This document shows, in pieces, positions 32,255-37,215 of a DNA stretch of 37,215 bases. The position numbers and the translations under genes are program-made. The notes under the pieces are model-generated. The model was given only the letters and a program-made list of their open reading frames with translations, made no database searches and was not told the origin of the DNA. This DNA comes from an uncultured Acidobacteriia bacterium (GTDB lineage Bacteria > Acidobacteriota > Terriglobia > Bryobacterales > Bryobacteraceae), in contig CAIRSA010000155.1 of NCBI GenBank assembly GCA_903881085.1, positions 1 to 37,215 of the forward strand, in the 5' to 3' direction. The stretch's first letter is position 1, and the number at the start of each line of letters is the position of its first letter.

Positions 32255-32623
32255 ATGAATACCCCGAATCCAATTGCCTCCTATCTTCGCCACCTCATTG
32301 TTGTTGGCGTCGTCCTGCTCCTCGCAAAGTTCAAGTTTCCCATGGATGGCGCGGACGCCTTTGCCGACTCTGCGGCCCTATCCCTCCTCGGGTCCATCAC
32401 ATGGCTCGTGGTAAAGTATCTGCCAACTTTTGCCAAAAGCATCGGGCTGGTGAGTCTGGTTGCTTCGGTGTTGGGTCTGTTTTTTTCCTCGTGCTCTCCT
32501 GCTCAAATTGCAGCTGCGGAGGCCATACCCATCCACGCCAGCGCCAAGACCAACAAAGGCACCATTGGCTACGACTCCGCAACCGGCGTGAGCATCAACG
32601 TTGACGCGACTAGCGGTAAGTGA
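32255..32623 (+). CDS. Holin-like membrane protein with possible lipoprotein-type C-terminal part
   Basis: The ATG follows AACGAACCA (32238-32246). This 122-aa product has three hydrophobic segments (about 13-26, 42-57 and 63-79). The third ends with FFSSC, where C80 could act as a lipobox Cys. The remaining 42 residues (SPAQIAAAEAIPIHASAKTN onwards) are soluble, Ala/Thr/Gly-rich and look like a small surface or periplasmic tail. Three membrane helices suit a holin; a lipidated C-terminus would suit an outer spanin, so the protein may combine the two or be two fused genes. The neighbouring endolysin supports a lysis role. Confidence 0.55.
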   Translation: MNTPNPIASYLRHLIVVGVVLLLAKFKFPMDGADAFADSAALSLLGSITWLVVKYLPTFAKSIGLVSLVASVLGLFFSSCSPAQIAAAEAIPIHASAKTNKGTIGYDSATGVSINVDATSGK

Positions 32624-32649
32624 ACCGTCATTGATTCCCCTCTGGCCCC

Positions 32650-32763
32650 ATGGCCTATTTCTATTTCATCCTAGCCATCCTCTTCCTTGCCTGGCTGATT
32701 GCCAGTTTAAGTCTTTACGGATGGCACAACGACGACGACGAAGAACCGCCACGCTACGCATGA
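32650..32763 (+). CDS. 37-aa single-pass membrane peptide in the lysis cassette
   Basis: A frame from ATG (32650, in CCCCATGGCC context) to TGA encodes MAYFYFILAILFLAWLIASL, followed by a short acidic tail (NDDDEEPPRYA). One hydrophobic helix covers residues 2-24. The stop overlaps the endolysin start by 4 bp (ATGA), so it is probably translationally coupled. This is a good candidate for a small holin, antiholin or regulatory membrane peptide. Confidence 0.6.
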   Translation: MAYFYFILAILFLAWLIASLSLYGWHNDDDEEPPRYA

Positions 32764-33323
32764 CCACCGAACAAATCAAATCGATGCAAACCCGGCTGGG
32801 AATCACCTCAGACGGATTTTGGGGACCCAAGAGCACCGCCACTTGCCAAGCCTGGCTCAGAAAGCTCATGCCATCGACTTACCCATGGCCCGAACAATAC
32901 GAAGCAAAGCTGGCCTCGTTCTACGGCTCCCCCGGCGATGAATCCAAGCTCGTCAATTTGGACGTGAGCGGCCTCGGGGTTCTCTATGATCGGGCACCGG
33001 TCAAGACCATCCGTTGCCATGGCCGAGTTGCAGACAGCCTGCACCGCGTTCTCACAGCTGTTCACGCGTCCCCCTTTGCTTACATCCTAGAGGACTACGC
33101 CGGATGCTTCAATGATCGACCCATGAGAGGCGGCACCGCCCCGAGCCTCCACAGTCGCGGGGCTGCGATTGACCTTCGGCCCGGCACCAATGGCAACTTA
33201 GACCACTGGCCGGACGCGGCGGACATGCCCTTGGAAGTCATGGCCATGTTTGCCGCTGAGGGCTGGCTAGCTGCCGGTGCCAACTGGGGCCGCGATGCCA
33301 TGCACTTCCAAGCCACCCGCTGA
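32760..33323 (+). CDS. Endolysin: M15-family peptidase with N-terminal peptidoglycan-binding-like domain
   Basis: I start at 32760 (MTTEQIKSMQTRLGI), coupled to the preceding peptide; longer in-frame starts overlap it. In this 187-aa product residues 1-40 look like a short peptidoglycan-binding repeat (MQTRLGITSDGFWGPKSTAT). The catalytic part has the VanY/M15 zinc motifs SLHSRGAAIDL (S129, H131, D138), AEGW (E167 as general base) and DAMHF (H182), matching the Peptidase_M15_4 group of phage endolysins that cleave the peptide stem of peptidoglycan. It lacks a signal sequence, so it depends on a holin. A terminator follows 19 bp after the stop. Confidence 0.88.
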   Translation: MTTEQIKSMQTRLGITSDGFWGPKSTATCQAWLRKLMPSTYPWPEQYEAKLASFYGSPGDESKLVNLDVSGLGVLYDRAPVKTIRCHGRVADSLHRVLTAVHASPFAYILEDYAGCFNDRPMRGGTAPSLHSRGAAIDLRPGTNGNLDHWPDAADMPLEVMAMFAAEGWLAAGANWGRDAMHFQATR

Positions 33324-33342
33324 GACAACTCCTGGACGGATT

Positions 33343-33383
33343 AAACCGGGCTTGTCAGTGCATTGTCAGAAACCCGGTTTTTT
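33343..33383 (+). terminator. Rho-independent terminator after the lysis genes
   Basis: AAACCGGG (33343-33350) pairs with CCCGGTTT (33373-33380) in an 8-bp stem around a 22-base loop, and the second arm runs into TTTTTT. It ends the rightward phage transcript 30 bp before the tRNA-Ser 3' end. The loop contains two copies of TTGTCAG. Confidence 0.8.
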
Positions 33384-33412
33384 ATCGACTTTTCCTTGTA
33401 GGTAAAAGGGAG

Positions 33413-33499
33413 CGGAACGGGAGGGATTCGAACCCTCGGTAGAGTTACCCCTACGTTCCCTTAGCAAGGGAGTGCTTTCGACCACTCAGCCACCGTTCC
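33413..33499 (-). tRNA. tRNA-Ser(GCU), probable prophage attachment site
   Basis: The minus strand folds as a class II tRNA: acceptor GGAACGG (33499-33493) pairs with CCGTTCC (33420-33414), the anticodon arm CCCTT-GCT-AAGGG shows anticodon GCU, a long variable arm follows, and the T arm carries GGTTCGAATCC. No CCA is encoded. Its 3' end points at the phage, and the phage genes stop 90 bp away, as in tRNA-targeting integrations in which the tRNA 3' half forms the attachment core. The second copy of the core would lie left of the window. Confidence 0.95.
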
Positions 33500-33730
33500 A
33501 AGAGACTTGTCGGGAGGGGTTGAACCATAAGGCGGCCCCGGCGTCAATCCTTTGCCAGTGAATTCCTGAGAAAAATTGTCAAAAGTTTCGGATATCGCGT
33601 TTGGGGCTCCTTCCGGGTGGGTGACGTGGGGCGGGAACGACGGGCGTCATACCCCAGAAGCAGGATATTTGCCTTGCGGTGCGCTTCGGTCTTGTCATTG
33701 GCGGGGGAAGACGCTTTGTTCGTGCCACGC

Positions 33731-34399
33731 ATGATGCAGGCATTCATTGAAACGTGGTTCCACTGGGTACATGAGTGGGGATATGGCGGAGTCATCCTGC
33801 TAATGGCGATGGAAAGTTCGATTTTCCCCGTGCCGAGCGAATTGGTGGTTCCTCCGGCAGCAATTTTGGCGGCTCAAGGCAGTGGCAGCATGTCGCTCAT
33901 GGGGGTGATTGTGGCTGGCACCTTTGGTTCCTGGCTAGGGGCGGCCATCACCTATTGGGTGGCCCTGTTAGTTGGACGACCGGTGGTGCTGCGCTTTGGC
34001 AAATACGTTTTCATGCCGGTGGCCAAGGTGATGCGGGCTGAGCGTTTCATGCACCGCTATGAGAGCGGCGGTATCTTTTTTGCCAGATTGCTGCCCGTCA
34101 TCCGCCACCTGATCTCTATCCCCGCTGGCCTCATCGGCATGGGCTTCACCAAATTCAGCGTTCTCACCCTCGTCGGCTCCGCTATTTGGTGCTCGGTCCT
34201 CGCCGCTCTCGGCCAAAAAGTCGGCAATCAGCTCGATCCCCAACAATTGGCAGCACTCCGCAAAGGCGAAGGCGTGGACTTGGTCCTGCTCATCCACAGC
34301 GTCAAGCACGAGGCGCTATGGATCACCTTGACGGCGGGCGTCGTCTGCATCCTCTATTTTGTTGCCATGCGCCTGACCAAGGCCAAGACACTGCCCTAA
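33731..34399 (+). CDS. DedA-family inner membrane protein
   Basis: The start is placed at 33731 (MMQAFIETWFHWVHE). The 222-aa product carries the DedA signature regions: AMESSIFPVPSELVVPPAAI early on, GSWLGAAITYWVALLVGR, and FFARLLPVIRHLISIPAGLI, in which the conserved Arg and Pro residues of the family are present, plus a final hydrophobic segment. DedA proteins are thought to move lipids across the inner membrane and to support the proton-motive force. The gap 33500-33730 between tRNA and this gene holds no gene that I can support. Its stop overlaps that of gpsA on the other strand by 3 bp. Confidence 0.88.
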   Translation: MMQAFIETWFHWVHEWGYGGVILLMAMESSIFPVPSELVVPPAAILAAQGSGSMSLMGVIVAGTFGSWLGAAITYWVALLVGRPVVLRFGKYVFMPVAKVMRAERFMHRYESGGIFFARLLPVIRHLISIPAGLIGMGFTKFSVLTLVGSAIWCSVLAALGQKVGNQLDPQQLAALRKGEGVDLVLLIHSVKHEALWITLTAGVVCILYFVAMRLTKAKTLP

Positions 34400-35403
34400 C
34401 TGCACTCCGGTCGCGGATCGCGGTCGAGCAGTTCGCGCATCGCCACGGCGGTCGGCTTTCCTTGATAGAGAATGGCGTACACCGCATCGATGATCGGTGT
34501 GCGCACCCCGGCTTTGCGTGCGGCGTCGTGGATTGAGAGTGCGTTGGGCACCCCTTCGGCCACCATGCCCAGTGCGGCGACCGCCTCGTCGAGCGATTGG
34601 CCATGACCCAGGGCGAGGCCGACGCGGTGGTTGCGGGAGTGTTCTGAAAAGCAGGTGACGATGAGGTCGCCGACGCCGGAGAGGCCGGCGAATGTTTCCT
34701 GGCGGCCACCGAGAGCGACGCCGAGGCGGGTCATTTCGGCTAGGGCGCGGGTCACCAGGGCGGCCACGGCGTTATCGCCGAGGCCTAGGCCGTGGGCCAT
34801 GCCGGCAGCGATGGCATAGACGTTTTTGACCGCTCCGCCCAGTTCGATACCCGCGACGTCGTCACTGGTGTAAACGCGGAAATGCGGCAGCGTGAAGAGG
34901 TCCTGCAGCCGCATGGCCAGGCGGATATCGCTGGACGCAACCACCGCGCAGGTAACCAACTCCAAGGCAATTTCCTCGGCATGGTTCGGGCCGGTGAGCA
35001 CGCCAACTGGATTGGTTGGAAACACGTCGCGCAAAATCTCACTGAGCCGCTCGCCAGTGTTGCGCTCAATCCCCTTGCCGCACGACAACAACGGCACGTC
35101 GGCCGCCAGTCCCAGTGCTGCGAGTTTTTCCGCTTCTGAGCGAATCGCCGCCGAAGGCACCGCAAAAATGACCAGAGGTTGGTCCAGCGCCGCGCTGTGA
35201 TCGGTGGTGGCCCGGACGTTGGGTTGCAGCTCGATGGATGTGAGATACTTCGGGTTGCGGTGGTCTCGGTTGATTCCATCGACGCACTCCGCCTCGATGG
35301 ATACCAGCACGATGGACTCGAGTTTGGGTCCAAGCAATTTGGCCAGCGCTGTGCCGAGCGAACCCGCTCCAAGAATCGCGGCTGAGGTGAAGGGTAGGGG
35401 CAT
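34396..35403 (-). CDS. gpsA: Glycerol-3-phosphate dehydrogenase [NAD(P)+]
   Basis: This 335-aa soluble enzyme reduces dihydroxyacetone phosphate to sn-glycerol 3-phosphate for phospholipids. The N-terminal Rossmann motif is AAILGAGSLGTALA. Other family marks are CGKGIE, LTGPNHAEEIA (usually GPSxAxE; here Asn-His replace Ser-x), IELGGAVKNVYAIAAGMAHG with the catalytic Lys, and GLSGVGDLIVTCFSEHSRNH. The size is normal. It lies downstream of plsY, which uses its product, and is separated from it by 114 bp containing repeat sequence. The TAG stop overlaps the TAA stop of the DedA gene tail to tail. Confidence 0.96.
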   Translation of the reverse strand: MPLPFTSAAILGAGSLGTALAKLLGPKLESIVLVSIEAECVDGINRDHRNPKYLTSIELQPNVRATTDHSAALDQPLVIFAVPSAAIRSEAEKLAALGLAADVPLLSCGKGIERNTGERLSEILRDVFPTNPVGVLTGPNHAEEIALELVTCAVVASSDIRLAMRLQDLFTLPHFRVYTSDDVAGIELGGAVKNVYAIAAGMAHGLGLGDNAVAALVTRALAEMTRLGVALGGRQETFAGLSGVGDLIVTCFSEHSRNHRVGLALGHGQSLDEAVAALGMVAEGVPNALSIHDAARKAGVRTPIIDAVYAILYQGKPTAVAMRELLDRDPRPECS

Positions 35404-35437
35404 GGGACGATTGTTATCGGTTATAGGGTGTCAGCAC

Positions 35438-35560
35438 AAGACAGAAATTCGCTGCGCTCCAAGACAGAAGATCGCTTCACCCCAAGACAAAAAAGCCTAG
35501 ATCGAACATGGCACGTCTTATTCTTGTCTTCTGTCTTCTGTCTTTGCGTCTTCTGTCTCC
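35438..35560. repeat. GACAGAAGA-type repeat cluster in inverted orientation
   Basis: AAGACAGAA (35438-35446), AAGACAGAAGA (35461-35471) and AAGACAAAA (35484-35492) on the plus strand face TCTTCTGTCTTCTGTCTT (35527-35544) and GTCTTCTGTCTC (35549-35559) in opposite orientation. The two arms could form a long hairpin between plsY and gpsA. A related run, GAGACAGAAGACAAGAGAG, lies in the phage before the DUF2303-like gene (about 3699-3717). Confidence 0.75.
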
Positions 35561-36267
35561 GCTCCTGTCTTTTGTTTTCTTTCAAATCGATTCTCGGTGC
35601 CAGCGCGCAAGCGTTGAATGTTTGAGCGGTGTTTCCAGATGCCAAGCAAGGCCACAACCACCGAAAACGCAAACAGCGGCTTGTTCCATGTGCCATCCTG
35701 AATCCGCCCGTGATACCAAGAGCCCGACAGCGTCACCACAGGCAGAATCGCCACGGTGGAAATGCTTGCCACCGAGACATAGCGGGTGATCAGAAACATG
35801 AGGTACCAAAACAACAGCAAAATCACGATTGCCGCAGGCATCAAGGCGACGACCACTCCGGCCGATGTGGCAATGCCTTTGCCACCTCTGAACCCAACCC
35901 AGGGCGAGTAATTATGGCCCAGAATGGCACACAAACCTGTGAGCACCTGCAACAGCTGGGCAATCCATTGTTGGTCACTTGGCAGTACCCATGCGTACGC
36001 TGGCAACCCGGGTATGACCATCCCACTTGGCTCACCGTGGAAACGAATCAGGTTGATCGCCAGAAGCGTCGGAAGCGCCCCTTTGAATGCATCCAATATC
36101 AGACAGGCAATGCCAAATTTCTTGCCCATCACCCGCAGCACATTGGTTGCGCCGATGTTGCCGGACCCCTCCTTGCGGATGTCAATCCCCCTCGCCTTGG
36201 CTATCAGCAGGCCAAAGGGAATCGAGCCTAGCAAAAAGGCGAGCAGCGGGCAAATCCAAAGTTGCAT
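35518..36267 (-). CDS. plsY: Glycerol-3-phosphate acyltransferase PlsY
   Basis: This integral membrane enzyme transfers acyl groups from acyl-phosphate to glycerol 3-phosphate, the first step of phosphatidic acid synthesis. Family motifs are visible: LLGSIPFGLLIAK, then KEGSGNIGATNVLRVMGKK (motif 1), GHNYSPWVGFRGGKGIATSA (motif 2) and the late HRSNIQRLRAGTENR (motif 3). Several hydrophobic segments span the membrane. At 249 aa it is longer than usual (about 200); part of the excess is an extra PSGMVIPGLPAYAWVLPSDQ loop, and the last 20 residues (KQKTGAETEDAKTEDRRQE) are encoded by the GACAGAAGA-type repeat. It precedes gpsA in the same direction. Confidence 0.95.
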   Translation of the reverse strand: MQLWICPLLAFLLGSIPFGLLIAKARGIDIRKEGSGNIGATNVLRVMGKKFGIACLILDAFKGALPTLLAINLIRFHGEPSGMVIPGLPAYAWVLPSDQQWIAQLLQVLTGLCAILGHNYSPWVGFRGGKGIATSAGVVVALMPAAIVILLLFWYLMFLITRYVSVASISTVAILPVVTLSGSWYHGRIQDGTWNKPLFAFSVVVALLGIWKHRSNIQRLRAGTENRFERKQKTGAETEDAKTEDRRQE

Positions 36268-36285
36268 GGGCGGTACAATGGCGGC

Positions 36286-36948
36286 TCACTCGGCCGTGAC
36301 GGATTCAATCACCACGTTGGCCACTGGCACGTCGCCGCTTGGCATCGTGAGTTTTTCGCCGGTGGCCGGATGGCGCATCGTCAATTCCTTCTGGCCGGTG
36401 GCCACGGCCTTGATCTTATCGACCACTTCGATGCCGGAGACCACCTTCCCAAACACCGCGTAGCCGCCGTTGCTAGGGAAGTTCAGCGCTGCGTTGTCCG
36501 CCACATTGATGAAAAACTGTGCGGTGGCACTGTTCGGATCGGCGGTGCGCGCCATCGCAATGGTGCCGCGGTCATTCTTGAGGCCGTTCTGCCCTTCATT
36601 GACAATCCCCGAACCCGAAACTTTTTCCACCAATTTGCCTTCTTCCACGGCGAAGCCACCGCCTTGAATCATGAAGCCGTTGATCACCCGGTGAAAGACT
36701 GTGCCGTCGTAGTGTTTCTTCTTCACATATCCGAGGAAATTCTCCACCGTCACCGGTGCCTTCTGTGCGTTGAGTTCCACCACAATCTCTCCCAAGCTCG
36801 TCTTGAAGCGAACTTTCGGGGCTGCTGGGCCTGCTGGTTTCCCTTGGGCTGGCTGGATTTCAACCGATGTGGGCGGGGCCCCTTTCCCGTTGCAGCAGGG
36901 GAGAAAGGGAATCAGGGCCAAGGCGAGGAGTGCGGAGCGACGTTTCAT
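36286..36948 (-). CDS. Secreted cyclophilin-type peptidyl-prolyl cis-trans isomerase
   Basis: The start is placed at 36948 ([20 protein letters not shown]), giving an N-terminal signal with a Cys pair; the lipobox is imperfect (FLPC), so lipidation is uncertain. A Pro/Ala-rich linker follows, then the cyclophilin fold: [38 protein letters not shown] (catalytic Arg and Phe), [20 protein letters not shown], and [17 protein letters not shown]. All key residues are present, so it should be active in catalysing proline isomerisation during folding, probably in the periplasm. The 220-aa length is normal for a secreted form. It is followed 18 bp later by plsY, so the three leftward genes may form an operon. 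Confidence 0.92.
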   Translation of the reverse strand: MKRRSALLALALIPFLPCCNGKGAPPTSVEIQPAQGKPAGPAAPKVRFKTSLGEIVVELNAQKAPVTVENFLGYVKKKHYDGTVFHRVINGFMIQGGGFAVEEGKLVEKVSGSGIVNEGQNGLKNDRGTIAMARTADPNSATAQFFINVADNAALNFPSNGGYAVFGKVVSGIEVVDKIKAVATGQKELTMRHPATGEKLTMPSGDVPVANVVIESVTAE

Positions 36949-37077
36949 CGGCGCGAGTCCTACGCGATTTGCCTGCTCACCGCAAGCCCGCTCATCAAAA
37001 GTTGACCCCAACCCATATATATCCCCGCGATCCTGTCCCCAAACTGGATGTTTTTTCGAAAAAAACCAAAAATACGC

Positions 37078-37106
37078 TTGCCTCCGACTCTCGGGCAGAC
37101 TAGCTT
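37078..37106 (+). promoter_or_regulatory. Possible promoter of the tRNA-Met gene
   Basis: TTGCCT (37078-37083), a 17-bp spacer and TAGCTT (37101-37106) lie 34 bp before the tRNA. Each box is a moderate match to the sigma-70 consensus (TTGCCT matches 3 of 6, TAGCTT 3 of 6), so the call rests mainly on spacing and location. Confidence 0.25.
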
Positions 37107-37140
37107 CCGCGTCCCGCGCCGCAAGGCGCATGGTTCCAAT

Positions 37141-37214
<74 letters not shown>

Positions 37215-37215
37215 C

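Noticed and set aside
36262..37005. Plus-strand frame of 247 aa, His-rich
   Set aside because: It is antisense to the cyclophilin gene, which has an intact fold and signal sequence.
36949..37131. N-terminal extension of the cyclophilin frame
   Set aside because: The signal-like [15 protein letters not shown] is a better start; the extension is not secretion-like and approaches the tRNA promoter region.

Overview
The window reads as the right-hand 33 kb of an integrated temperate podovirus (positions 1-33383) followed by host chromosome (33413-37215). The host is probably a member of the Verrucomicrobiota or a close relative. This is an inference from overall gene character, the near absence of Shine-Dalgarno sequences, A/C-rich leaders before start codons, and GACAGAAGA-type dispersed repeats; no rRNA gene is present to settle it. 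Most of the sequence is GC-rich.

Left end (1-3700): a leftward HTH repressor gene cut by the window edge faces a rightward early operon across an intergenic region with a perfect 10-bp-arm palindrome (331-353), the likely operator. The early operon holds a ribbon-helix-helix-like protein, a small conserved phage-type protein followed in another frame by a striking Gly-Asp/Tyr/Ser hexanucleotide repeat, several small tightly overlapping genes, a RusA-type Holliday junction resolvase and a DEDDh exonuclease. Positions 3315-7325 continue with a DUF2303-like protein, small winged-helix proteins, a likely replication-associated protein and a zinc-ribbon protein.

Packaging and virion (7322-30378): terminase small and large subunits, a head-tail connector portal, a Bbp19-like protein, scaffold, major capsid protein, a probable decoration protein, tail tubular A- and B-like proteins, then three probable ejection proteins of 160, 760 and 2565 aa. 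There is no tape measure, sheath or tail tube, which fits a short-tailed (T7/Bbp-like) virion. The 760-aa protein ends in a GH24-type lysozyme domain. The 2565-aa protein is a polyvalent protein with an HEXXH metallopeptidase motif and, inside a lower-GC in-frame module flanked by a 17/18-bp direct repeat, a RadC-like JAB domain. Stem-loops after the scaffold gene and after the decoration gene probably isolate the capsid genes as a separately expressed unit.

Right arm (30442-33323): small structural proteins, a putative receptor-binding protein, then a lysis cassette (spanin-like coiled-coil protein, holin/lipoprotein-like protein, a 37-aa membrane peptide and an M15-family endolysin) closed by a terminator. 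The phage stops just short of the 3' end of a tRNA-Ser(GCU), a plausible attachment site. No integrase lies in the window, so it should be to the left of position 1.

Host segment: tRNA-Ser, a DedA-family membrane protein, and a leftward cluster of a secreted cyclophilin, plsY and gpsA (phospholipid precursor synthesis). A GACAGAAGA-type repeat lies between plsY and gpsA and seems to have extended the plsY reading frame. An initiator-type tRNA-Met closes the window.
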